Source: Anseranas semipalmata (lineage: Eukaryota; Chordata; Aves; Anseriformes; Anseranatidae). Taken from it: a stretch of 64,000 nt of DNA. This document shows, in pieces, positions 26,963-37,223 of the stretch (position 1 is the stretch's first letter; every line of letters begins with the position of its first letter). Below the pieces are notes generated by a model. That model worked only from the letters and a program-made list of their open reading frames with translations, was not told the origin of the DNA and searched no databases. The stretch covers positions 1,212,965 to 1,276,964 of the forward strand of contig VXAA01003006.1 in NCBI GenBank assembly GCA_013399115.1, written 5' to 3'. The position numbers were made by a program, and so were the translations under genes.

Positions 26963-27682
26963 GGAAAGATTTGACCCAGCAAACTTAAGATTTTAGCTAA
27001 AAACCAGCATTTACAATAAGGTGTTTATATAACCAGGTAGACACTCCTATAGTGATCCTGATTGGAGTGATCTAAAATATAGCCAGCGCAGAATGAATTT
27101 TTTCAATAAGGGAGCAATACATGAGCTTGTTCTTATTGCCACTTGCATTGGTGTTTGAAAACATCCCTTTCCCTTTCAGCCTCCTTACATGTCTTAAATA
27201 CCGCATCACGTGCTTATTCGAAGTTCTCACTTAGCAAAGCTGATCAAGCATGGGAAAACAGCCTATCACACACAGTAGTTGTAACACAAACTTTTTCAGC
27301 TCATATTCACCCTCCCTCCCATCCCCTTCCCTCCCAGCATCCCTTCTGAAGTTCTCCTTTACTTTCATCATGTTTTAACAGGGCATCTTGCTTCTTTCCC
27401 ACATACCGGGTAGCTGTCTATATGGAATAATTATTCCGAGACCACTGCTCAGTAGCCTTGTACTGCTGGAGTCCTGGCTAAATCAAGAAGTCCCCTACTC
27501 CTTAACATAAGCTAGCCCTTTGTCAGTACTGGCCTTGAAAGCCTGTAACAGTCACCAGGGTCAAAAGAAGCATCTGTCCTTTGCCAGGCACAAACACGTA
27601 GACTTCCCGTCCTGTACATGTGGCTTCTCTTCCCTCCACACACAGTCAAGATACATCCCAGCACTCAGAGCCACATTCTGAG

Positions 27683-27698
27683 TAATAATAATAATAAT
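27683..27698. repeat. (TAA)n microsatellite
   Basis: About five perfect TAA units in 'taataataataataa'. Confidence 0.85.
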
Positions 27699-28084
27699 GA
27701 ATCATTGTGTGTTAAGCTCACAGAAAGGCATGCTTCAATGCCTGATTTTTGATAGCCCTTGGTCAGTGAGGCCTACAGCGCAATACCCGCCTCTTGCCAA
27801 ACAATCACATTTCAGTGTAATGATGACACTGTGTTACTCCATTCTTTTCTTCAACAAAACCCACAAAATTGAATGTCACCATGGGAACAGTCTAAAGTTG
27901 ATTTTGGAAAGAGGCTCATTTCCTATAGCTTTTCTGTTGGCATAAAAATAATGTTACTGAACTGTATCAGAAGCAAGTGCTTTATGAACTATCATCTCTA
28001 AAGGTATCAGTAAGCTGTGCAAACATCCTCCCCTAAGGGCTGCATTTCTTCAGTTTCTGAAGTAGAATAAAGGTGCCAGCAAGG

Positions 28085-28090
28085 TTTATT
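28085..28090 (-). terminator. DCAF5: candidate proximal poly(A) signal of DCAF5
   Basis: The minus strand reads AATAAA here, about 455 bases past the stop codon. The sequence that follows in the transcript is not GU-rich, so use of this site is uncertain. It is the nearest canonical hexamer to the stop. Confidence 0.25.
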
Positions 28091-28469
28091 CCCCATTTTC
28101 CTCAACAAGAAACACACCCCAAGCTACCACCAGTGTGATCTAATTCAATCATTCTTCAGCCTGCAATATGTAATAAGTGTCAGAATGGAAAAATTCCTTC
28201 TAAGAAGAACAATTAAAACTTAAAGCAGTCATCCTGGTTGGCTGGATGAACAAACGACACATGTTCACACAAGAATAATTCAGTCAACCGTCTTAATAAG
28301 GATTTACTTTAAACAGAACCTTGTATGGGTACACTAGACTCAGTCTCATTAAGGAGTAAGTTGGATTTTTATACAGCATGAACCATTGGCAATCTAAAAC
28401 AGACCCAGTGAAGAATGGAATGGAGAATCAAACGCAACATTTCAGACCCAAGCTCTATGTGCCTTTAAT

Positions 28470-28513
28470 ACTTTCTCTTTTTCCTTTTCCTTTTTTGTTT
28501 TTGTTTTTTTTTG
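28470..28513 (-). repeat. A/G-rich tract in the proximal 3' UTR
   Basis: On the plus strand this is a T-rich run with a few C and G. In the DCAF5 transcript it reads as A-rich blocks interrupted by C and GG, beginning about 30 bases after the stop codon. Such tracts often cause oligo(dT) mispriming in cDNA libraries. Confidence 0.75.
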
Positions 28514-28543
28514 AGTGCACGCTACGACAGACATTTGCATTTA

Positions 28544-30349
28544 TCATGTTTTTAACTTCTTTTCTAAGGATGAATTCTCTGAATCTGCATCTTCCAGCTC
28601 CGCTCTGTGTCTTTTCAGTCCTCCGAGAGATTGAGTGCTCTCACTGCCTGTAGGATGCAAGTCAGCAGCATCCTCTCTTGTGCTCACATTGTAGCTGTTG
28701 GAGTCCATTTCAGACAGGCAACAGTCTTTGTGCAAGGTCACACCCATCTGCACAAGGCTGCTGTTGTCAGCATTTGAGTGCACCTGTAGTCCTTGAATCA
28801 CAGCCTCCTGCTCTCCAAAACTCTGTCCATTGTTGAAGCACGAAGGGCGAAGATGCAAGTGGCCGTTATTGTGGTTAACGCAGGAAGTGTCGAGGCTCCT
28901 CTCCTCACTGTCGTCAGTCTGGTTTCTGGAGCAGTGACCTGACATGCTACAGATGGCAACAGCGGAGAACGGAGGGACCAGCGAGTGATGGCTTGATGCT
29001 GGTTGACAGTTCTGACTATTTTTCTGATCCACAAGTCCGGCAGTCTGAATGCAAGGTTCTTCAGTACAACTATTTAGCCCTTTGCAGTTAGCTTTTCCAT
29101 TGAGCTTTTTAGTCTCAAAAGAATGCTCTATACCTCCGCTGTTAGTGTCTTCAGATGCGTTTTCTTGACCCTCCATTCGCCGATGATTGTCACATTCATG
29201 AGCTTGACCATTACTAGAATTTTCTATCAAACCACATTCCTTTACAGTTTCTTTGTTGTGGCTTTCAGTAGAAAGAGCTGGGGAACCTTGAGGAACTACT
29301 GAACTCAAGTTCCTAGCATCTTCCTTATTTAGCGAGTGTGCGGTACTGTGCCTTCCACTAGTTCCTGGTTTCCCTTCATCATTCTCCCCATCTCCTCTGG
29401 AGGATTCACCATCTTTATTAGCTGAGTATGATATGTAAGAATAATGAAGCCATTTGTAGGCTTTGTAAATCTTTCTCTCCACAGATTCACTGTCTGAACA
29501 AGGAGAGGTCCTTTCCTTGAGAACTTTGTTGGCTGAACTCCTTTCCGGTGAAGAAGCTGGAGAAGAAGAAAGATCATCTACTTTGATCTGGGGGTAATCA
29601 TAGATATCCTCACCTATGTATGGGGTCACATTCTCTGTGTTAGTGCTAGTCCTTTCCTCCTTTTGCACCTTCTGTCGGCGCCTGAGCGCATTGCGTTGCC
29701 TCATAGATGTGCGTCGTTCATTCAGTTCCTCTTCATCTTCTGTACTGCTGCTGCTGCTGGAACTGCTAGATTCGTTCTCCTCGGGACTTGGGGATCGTGG
29801 CCGTGGGAAAAGGTCTGTATCCAGTTCTGCCTCGCAGGTATTTTCGTCGGAATCAGACTCATTGGAGAGGGCCAGGAGACGTTTATCCTGATATTTTCGC
29901 AGTGCAGAGAGCCTCTGCTGACGGGAAGCCACGTCTTCTCTGGCTGAGGGGGATTCAGCTGATCTTAAGGCCCTTAAGTTATAGGCAGTTTCATCAGACT
30001 CTTCAGCCACATGTGGTGGGGAGTGATGCAAAGAGGCGGAGGACTCCGACTCGCTGTAAGCAGAGCGTTCGCTTACTCCCGCGTGGAGCTGCAGGATTGT
30101 GCTCTCGCTCAGGTCGCTGTCTGAGTCAGAACTCCAGCCCTCGATCTCCCGGCGTACCAGGGAGTCAAAAAAGGCCATCATCCGTGGGTCTTCCTGGACT
30201 GACTGGTTGGCGTAATCATGTGACAAACCACTACCACTGTTCAACACAAGACTGATGTACTCTTCATGAGTGTAGAGGCAACGTGAATCATCTTCAATTC
30301 GACCATCTAGATCCCCTGTGCAGTCAGGCTGTTTATAAGGACTCCAGAT
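28544..30349 (-). CDS. DCAF5: DCAF5, last coding exon: acidic Ser-rich C-terminal tail
   Basis: DCAF5 is a substrate-receptor subunit of CUL4-DDB1 ubiquitin ligases. This exon encodes 601 residues and ends in TGA at 28546-28544. It starts after a clean acceptor (ttctgttacAG) with IWSPYK, in phase 0 with the preceding exon. Residues 1 to about 92 hold the most recognisable stretch, including DLDGRIEDDSRCLYTHEEY and a DSDSDLSES acidic patch. Then come a 'SRQQRLSALRKYQDKRLLAL' segment, a poly-serine run near residues 193-205 written partly with repeated AGC-type codons, an acidic TEDEEELNERR stretch and a 'YKAYKWLHYSYISYS' segment near 290-310. The tail ends in a basic EKKLKT. The middle is low-complexity and looks disordered. 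The open frame continues ten codons into the intron, but the acceptor and homology set the start. I recognise this gene confidently. Confidence 0.96.
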   Translation of the reverse strand: MWSPYKQPDCTGDLDGRIEDDSRCLYTHEEYISLVLNSGSGLSHDYANQSVQEDPRMMAFFDSLVRREIEGWSSDSDSDLSESTILQLHAGVSERSAYSESESSASLHHSPPHVAEESDETAYNLRALRSAESPSAREDVASRQQRLSALRKYQDKRLLALSNESDSDENTCEAELDTDLFPRPRSPSPEENESSSSSSSSSTEDEEELNERRTSMRQRNALRRRQKVQKEERTSTNTENVTPYIGEDIYDYPQIKVDDLSSSPASSPERSSANKVLKERTSPCSDSESVERKIYKAYKWLHYSYISYSANKDGESSRGDGENDEGKPGTSGRHSTAHSLNKEDARNLSSVVPQGSPALSTESHNKETVKECGLIENSSNGQAHECDNHRRMEGQENASEDTNSGGIEHSFETKKLNGKANCKGLNSCTEEPCIQTAGLVDQKNSQNCQPASSHHSLVPPFSAVAICSMSGHCSRNQTDDSEERSLDTSCVNHNNGHLHLRPSCFNNGQSFGEQEAVIQGLQVHSNADNSSLVQMGVTLHKDCCLSEMDSNSYNVSTREDAADLHPTGSESTQSLGGLKRHRAELEDADSENSSLEKKLKT

Positions 30350-32368
30350 CTGTAACAGAAAATAAAATAAAAAATACACACAGCTTTGAATTCATAAACT
30401 ACTAAAGCATTTGAAATAGGACAGTAGAGCAAATACTAAGAACAACTGCAAGTTACAGATTTTTTTTTAATTCATGTTTACCCCTCAGACCCACACTCAC
30501 AAATATTCCATTTTTTTTTTCCCCTTTACAAATGTGTTTTTCCGGCATCTACTTCACCCATCCAGAAACCTAAGAGCTCTCACACTGCAGATTATCCACT
30601 GTTTCAATATTTCACTGTGTAACAGTTTCTCCCAAACTGCAGGGCTCTATTTTTATGTAATAGGTGATGCTTACTCACTAACTATAAGAATAGTTTGTTG
30701 CCTACAACATGGCCTTAGCACTAATGAAGGCACTTGTTTCCCAGGAAACTGGAGTCGCTTGTGCCAGTGATGTAGAGTAACATTTCATCCAGCTGCACTC
30801 AGTCACACCTGATCAGCAGGCAGGGAGTTGAATGTATGGAGGTGAAAAGCTGGCTTGCACTCCTCCCTTTAGAGAACAGTTGCGAAGGAAAGCAAGCATC
30901 CAACATCCTCTCAAGATGCAGCAGCACGTTCAGTTAGGGGGGAAAGGTGAAGGAGAAGAGTTTTACTGAAAGCTATTTTTGAAGTGGAGAGAGGTAGTAA
31001 TATTGCAAAATGAAATGATTTCATCACTATCAACAGCTTTGACTGTGCATCCCCTCAGTTTTCCTAGTATGAAGGGAAAAAGAAAAAAAAAGATCCACCA
31101 ATATCCTTAAGAAACCGCTAATCCACAGCAAACACAATAATAGATCTCCTCACCTTTCTCAGTTTTACTCACAGATACAGGGGCACCATGATTGAAACAC
31201 TCATTTGAACAAGTACTACCACCTTCCTCTAGGTCATTGCTAATCTCATGCACAACACTTACTGTGGGCAGAGCTAGGATGTAGCTTATCCACAGGACTG
31301 CCTCAGTGTTCTGATGAAATATCCGATTTCAGTCATGCTTTGTTTTACCATGCTAACAAACTCAGGGAAAAGTTTTCTATGCCAGCTACGTCCACTAGGT
31401 TGGTCTTTTGGGATAGACCTTGGCAAAAACATCCAACTCTTTTCCCAATAGAAATTAGACAAGTTTTGTTCCAGGTAGACAAATCCACCAACAAAAAAAA
31501 GAGTGTTTTGCTTCTTGGGACAATCAGCTCTCATCTCACAGACGCACAGTTAGCACATGCAGTCTCATACTACCATGACAAACATGATAAAAAAAGCCCA
31601 TGAGAATGCCAGTAATTCTGTATTCACACAGGTTTTCACTAGTGTACAGCAAGACCTTATACCTTTAATATTTGAAGAAAAACACAAGAAGTTATCTTGC
31701 AGCTACTTGTTCAGTGCAGCCAAATTTAAGATGTAAATGCAACCTTTCTTCTGGAATTCTCCCAAACTTGAGCGTTTCAGCAAGTAGATCAGACCATTTT
31801 GTGTTTAAGAAGCGTACACCTTCTTGTACATGCTTCATGCTGTATGCCTGGACAAGCAGGCTGGCATGCCCCTTCCTCAAATAGACAGACCTAGCAGCAT
31901 TAGACTGATCACTAAGTTTTATAAAACTATTGTTCTGAACATGCTTTGCCATCCAATTCAGCATCTTATATATGTTTTTGCATCTTGAACGTAGAATTGT
32001 CATATTGTTTTACTGCTGGTTTCCAGCTTGTGAAGCCTCATCACAGTAGCTTCCCGTCTCTGCCCCTCTACTTGGGATGAAAACTTTCCTCTGTTTCTCT
32101 TCCCTGTTCCAAAGATGGATTTCTGAATCTTCTTCAGGTGCAGTTTTGTCTGGACAATATTTACTTTTAAGAAGAGATCAAATTTTAAGTATTCTTGGAC
32201 ATGCAACACCATTGCAAGTTAGCTCCTGGATTTTACCACGACATTTTTAAGCAAAAGAATTAGAAAACTCTTAGAATCTGCATGAGCCAGTATAAGTGAA
32301 GGAGAGGTTGTCTGCTCTGAAGTCACTCTGGGAAAGGTCCTTTTTATGATGAAGAGTCACCTAAAAAG

Positions 32369-32455
32369 GTATATAAAGTGAGCACTGAGACTCCACATCC
32401 TCGTTATTGCTACCAGATCTTTCTGCTTGCTTGGCAAGCATCAGAAAAAATAAAA
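32369..32455 (+). other. TATA-to-AATAAA arrangement, possible LTR relic
   Basis: TATATAAAG (32370-32378) is followed about 75 bases later by AATAAA (32449-32454). This spacing is seen between the TATA box and polyadenylation signal of retroviral LTRs. A second TATATAAAA lies near 32522. I could not find TG...CA termini, a target-site duplication or internal retroviral sequence, so this may be coincidence in AT-rich DNA. Confidence 0.15.
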
Positions 32456-33174
32456 CAGTGTTAAATATTGAAAAAATAGTTAAAAGGAGTCCACAGTGGG
32501 GCTTTTCCCTTCCGAGATGGAGTATATAAAAAAGGGAAGCCAGGGGAATTTAGGATTTATGCCCAGGAATGCCTGTTTGTACAGGATCAGATGCCACTGG
32601 AGATTGATCTCCTACTTTTTAGGCATTTTGCAATAAGGGAGTGGAAGGTCCTGCCAGAGTCCCAGAAAGAAGTCAGGCTAAGAATCCTTCCTCAGCAAGA
32701 CTGGGAAGTCTTTAAACTGGCTGCAATTCGTCCAGTGCTCTGTCTGTGGCATCTGAAATGGGCTTCTTTGTAAACGGCATGCCTTTGCCTTTTTCTCATC
32801 CTCTGACTGATGCCACGTCAGGGAAGAATGTGAGCAAGTTGGAGAAAATAAGTTGGCAGATCATCCCACTGAAGCAACAATCTATCAAGAAGTTCTTTCC
32901 TTGTCAGAGGATTAAGGAGCTGAACATTAGTCACTGATGCCCCAAGTACAGATATAAAAATAGGAACAATAACAGAAAAGGGGAGTACAAAACCGGCTCT
33001 CTACTTCAGCAGAGATGCTTTAAGCAAACATCTTTCAATTTCTTGTATTCCATGGTGGCAAAACCCCACATTTTAAAAGAGAAGTAGTTATGCCTTTAGC
33101 ATGAGGATAATTAAACCCAGCTCTATTAGATTATCTGATTAGGCAAAGACAGCTAGCCACAATGACATTCATCT

Positions 33175-33188
33175 GTCACCATAGCAAC
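33175..33188 (+). promoter_or_regulatory. RFX X-box motif
   Basis: GTCACCATAGCAAC matches the X-box consensus GTNRCC-N(0-3)-RGYAAC at every position. RFX factors bind such sites upstream of ciliary genes and MHC class II genes. A partial second half-site, GTTGCTATC, lies about 15 bases downstream. Its position inside a DCAF5 intron suggests an enhancer or an internal promoter. That role is inferred. Confidence 0.5.
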
Positions 33189-33249
33189 AAGGGCACGCAG
33201 ACGTTGCTATCTTTGATATACTGATGATTTTTAAACACTCGGGTCCTAC

Positions 33250-33274
33250 AACGGTTGTCCTCAAAACAACCGTT
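33250..33274. promoter_or_regulatory. MYB-type inverted repeat
   Basis: AACGGTTGT (33250-33258) and ACAACCGTT (33266-33274) are exact inverted 9-bp arms with a 7-base spacer. Both contain the MYB core YAACNG/CNGTTR. The pair sits in a patch with about ten CpGs in a CpG-poor intron, 60 bases from an RFX X-box. Confidence 0.4.
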
Positions 33275-34791
33275 ACGCGGTATTCCATTTGCAATACAAA
33301 ATATAAGTATTTCTTTCTAAAAATCCTTATACGCTATTTTCCCTCTTCTGGAACTGTCTTCTAACTGCACAATTCCCCGTGGCCGTCCTCTAAGCCCCAC
33401 ACGTTAGAGGGAATGCCTCATTTAGTTCTCCTGTAATGCAATTCATTTTCCTGCCAGCACCTCCCAATATCTTACCCTTAACTGAGGAAAAAGTGGTATT
33501 TTTTCTATTTTGCGTTGCTTAGCCATAGTGGCAAATGCTTTCTGCAAAATGATAATTTTAGTTCACAGCTGTGCTTTCCCATACTATGTTTCTGAGGTTC
33601 AGGTTTTTGAAACAGGGGGCAATGAACACTTCATTTGGGCTGATGTGCCCAGCACACGTCTGGAGTCAAGGCTTCAGGTATCCTTTATTAACGAGCTTGC
33701 TGAGTCTCATTTTAGGTTTCTGAAGCCTCCTCACTTGAATATTAACACACACATCCACACACTCCAACTTAACCATTGTATCCTCATTCCTAGTAGAAAT
33801 CAAACCCTAAAATACTGCGTTATTGAATTATATACCTGCAGCTGCCTTACAACAAAATTCAAATAAAGCAAAAAACGATAACCAAAAAGGTCAAAATCAT
33901 TCTTGTGAATACTATTCATTTCAGCAGGGCTACGCCTGAGATGAATTCGTATCTCATCTGCAATCAGCATTAAAATAGCAAGTGTGTTGGCAGAAGCACA
34001 TGGCATTATTGAATGGCTTGTTTGTATCACGCCTTGATGCTGGTGCTATCAGTTCCTCACTTCTACAAGTACTAAAATTAGGCCAGATAGTCTAAAAAAT
34101 AAGGGCTCAGACAAACCAACTACTTGCATCCACATTTTAATTCAGAGTTTCTACAATTGAGAGAATGGAATACCAGACAACTACCATGAAGTTATCTCCT
34201 ATGTTTTAATTCCAGAGAGGTTTTCAGAAGACACCTGAAGGACAGTGGAAGGAAGGACACTTTTTAAGGAGCTGATTAAAAAAATAAGAAATACTAGCAA
34301 CAGTTTTTATTTATGGCTCTTCCTCTTGTCATCTCAACTTCTCCAGGCAAGCACTTCAAGCATTTGTGTGGGAGAAAGAGAGCCATACAAGGGAAGGACT
34401 GGTGTCCTTGGCTGTTTTTTATGCAGTAAACAGCCCTCTTCCATTGGTTTTCAAGTCATCTTTCTCTCTCCGGTGTTCAATCTGCCACTTCCCTCACCTT
34501 CCTGCCAGCCACCACCACCTTTACTCCTCTATTTCCCCACTTGGATGTTCTCTTCCTTACTCCCTGACTCCTCAATCCAGCCACATTTTCCTCTGCTCCT
34601 TCAAGGTCTCTCTCCACAGGTTGCTCTTGCATCTTGGCACTAGGCAGACCCAAGAGTCTCTCAGAACTCCTGGCGTTGTTTTTCCTGTTTTGCCCTACTG
34701 CTAGTGGCTGTTACTAGCCTCCAACCTATCTGTCTGAAATAGCTGGAATGAAGAAGAAACCACCATCACATGGTCACCTGCAAAACCACTG

Positions 34792-34797
34792 TTTATT
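34792..34797 (-). terminator. DCAF5: candidate intronic poly(A) signal in DCAF5
   Basis: The minus strand reads GAATAAACAG and, some 20-40 bases later in the transcript, a GU-rich stretch 'tgtgatggtggtttcttctt'. Together these form a better polyadenylation site than any seen beyond the true stop codon. A transcript failing to splice at the 36670 donor would end here, about 1.9 kb past that exon. Confidence 0.35.
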
Positions 34798-36669
34798 CAG
34801 ACAGTGCCTTTGAACAGCAGTCATGCAGAACAAACAAGATACGAGCCTTAAAACAACCTGATCACCAAACAAGGCACTTTACAAGCTGAGCCAAAACAAC
34901 ATACAACAAAAGCATAAGAAGTTCTGGCTCTCTAAAACTTCATACACCTTTCCCTTGATTTTTCTCTGGTTTGCAATGTTTGGGGAGTTGAGTCGCTCAA
35001 AGCGGCTACAGAAGTTTCACTGCACATTCTGTGACACAACAGGCGTTCTCTTTTAAGGAAGCATTCAAGCAGAGATGTCTTTGAAAGAGTTACACAACCT
35101 GTGACTGGAACCTTAATTGAACTAACCTTTTAATCACTAGACAAAAAAAACCAACAAAACAAAACAAAAAAACCCTAGCAGAAGTACACAAAAGCAACAC
35201 AGGGGATGTTTATACCAATGCTAATCCAACAGTCTAAGCACACTCACACAGGAAGGATTCATAGGGTGAAGGGTCAGCAGATCTAAAATCCAAACGGGAG
35301 GCTTCAGACTGCGTGAATCAAGTTCCCAAAGCAAATGAATTCCTCTGGCTAAACTGCTTTTAAACAGTGGCAGACTGGCTGCTTGGAAATTGAAAAATCA
35401 GTGAGGTGCTAAGACTGTTCAATGCACTTTTGTTCAAAGCCTGTAGGTTGATACATTTGTGATCAAGATATTTGCATACAAACCTGTCAGAGGGACAGGT
35501 GAAGTAAAATGTAGAAAAGCAAACTAAAGTACCAGTAGAAGACCGAAGAGAAGAAAAGTTGACTAGAATCAGATACCAAAGGTTGATAGTAGCTGTAATG
35601 CAAGTGATGCAGCTGGGCATTGGGCCATGGTCCCAGGATTTGGGGCCAGTTCTGGTCCATAAGTTGTAGACCCTTAGAATACTCCTTGGCAGGACAAGTT
35701 CTTTCAGTCAACTTGTAGTTGACTAAAGCATTTATTTATTCTTATACAGATATAAATGGCCTCACTGATAGCCATATGCAGGTAAGACCTTTATGAAGTC
35801 ATTCAACAAAGGTGTAGAAGCAGCATCAGTTCTCATCATCCTACTTAAAAATTAAATTGTTTTGGTTTCTTTCCTCTTGTTGATGGACATAAATTATAGC
35901 AAAATTTCTATAGCAGCAGAATGTAAAGTGCATTAGTGTAACATAATCCCCTGCCTCTCCACTTCAACCTCTGTTGTTAAAAATGACAAAAAAAGTTTCT
36001 GCCTTGCTCCCACAATATTGGCTGTCTCTCTTTCGTTAAGGAAAAAAAAATCCAGAGCATAGAAGAGTTTGCCATCTCTTTACATTCCATATAACAAGGC
36101 AAAACTTTCTAAAAATATAATAAATTGTTACATGATTCAGAAGAGACATACAGTGTCTGGAAGCCACAGAAAGGTACGTTGATCTAATGCAGAGGTGTGT
36201 ACAAAAATTATAAAAGGGCCCCTGAAGCAGTATTTGGGCCAAGTTCAGCTAGGTCAGGCTATGCTAAGGCTCAACTATACCATTCAGAGAGAATTTACTA
36301 AATTTTTCACCCACAGTATCAGGAGTCTTAGTAGATCCCATATTATGGCTGTGACCAAACTCTCCTAAGTTTGTATTGTACTTCAGCAACATACAGAGTC
36401 AAACTGGGAAAAAAAAAAAACAACCTTTTTCAAGGTACAAAAATCCATGAAATCCTGATCTTATCCCTTACCTCTAAAGCCTTTAAAACTGAAAAGCCCA
36501 ATAAAACATTTGCATCAGCTTAACCAGCTAATGAGACACACCACCTTCGAAAAGAATACAATGAGAAGACTGGTTGGGTGTGGAAAAGAATGATGCGAGG
36601 AATTTGAGCAAAACAAAGCATTCCTTTCTGAATTACTGAAAGAACACATTTTCTGATCATTAATCTTAC

Positions 36670-36797
36670 CTTTATAATCTTTTCAACGCCAGAAGAACAG
36701 ATCATGTAAGTATGAGGATTAAACCGGACTTGGTTTACGATTGACCGATGACCTTTCAATACCATAAAAGCACCATTGACAACCCTGCCAATGCCAC
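36670..36797 (-). CDS. DCAF5: DCAF5, WD40 exon (128 bp)
   Basis: The exon starts after CCCCCTAG at 36798 and ends in AAG|GTAAGA. The first two bases (GT) complete a glycine codon begun with the last G of the 67-bp exon. The product reads GIGRVVNGAFMVLKGHRSIV, continuing to VEKIIK. This is WD40 repeat sequence: LKGHRSIVNQVRFNPH is the characteristic GH-containing turn and first strand. It is part of the beta-propeller that docks on DDB1 and presents substrate. The exit phase is 0, matching the ATC that opens the tail exon. The exon continues into an intronic open frame of 49 more codons if unspliced. Confidence 0.95.
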
Positions 36798-37205
36798 CTA
36801 GGGGGAAAACAAGGACAACTGAAATGAATAATTAAATCTCCATATTGCTTTAATTCATAATGATTTAAAATCATATTATATTTGACAATGTGCTTCAGTT
36901 TTATTCTGCAATACTTAAGGCCTGTGTTGGCTGCAGAATTCCAATTTTATGAGTAATGCCCCCATGAAAAGCTGCAAGTTTGATGAAAAGCATCCTTCCT
37001 GCAAATTAGGACTTGGAAGCTAGTTTTAGTTCAACTATCTAAACAAACAAAGAAGGTTTTTGACCGAATAGGACAAGTATGTGAATAAGAACAACATACA
37101 TATTTTATGAAATCACCAGTGAAACCATAGTGCCTAAGGCATGACACTACTCAGTTTGTGAATGTGAAACAGAGACAAATAAAGAAGTTGACTTTCTAAT
37201 AGCTG

Positions 37206-37223
37206 TTTTTTTTTTTTTTTTTT
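37206..37223. repeat. poly(T) tract
   Basis: A homopolymer of about 18 T inside the intron. Confidence 0.85.

Larger units (their letters stand above)
22221..28543 (-). other. DCAF5: region downstream of DCAF5 stop, probable 3' UTR then intergenic
   Basis: Six kilobases downstream of the DCAF5 TGA in the direction of transcription. The 3' UTR must begin at 28543, but its end cannot be fixed by eye. Minus-strand AATAAA hexamers occur at 28090-28085, 24249-24244, 22935-22930, 22347-22342 and 22226-22221. None has a convincing GU-rich downstream element. No other gene was recognised. A tRNA-derived SINE head, long A/T tracts and one unusually long plus-strand open frame are listed separately. 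Confidence 0.4.
30350..36669 (-). other. DCAF5: DCAF5 last intron
   Basis: The intron lies between the 128-bp WD40 exon and the tail exon. Its donor is AAG|GTAAGA at 36670/36669 and its acceptor ends ACAG at 30350. It contains a CpG-rich patch with RFX- and MYB-like sites, a well-formed intronic poly(A) signal, TATA-like sites near 32.37 and 32.52 kb, and otherwise AT-rich sequence with no recognised gene. Confidence 0.9.

Noticed and set aside
30350..30379. Extension of the DCAF5 tail frame upstream to 30379
   Set aside because: The ten extra codons lie in the polypyrimidine tract of the acceptor. Homology begins at IWSPYK, right after the AG.
33510..33866. Plus-strand open frame of 118 codons downstream of the RFX/MYB patch
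   Set aside because: No ATG at its start, no domain, and AT-rich intronic context. Proximity to the motif cluster alone does not support a gene.
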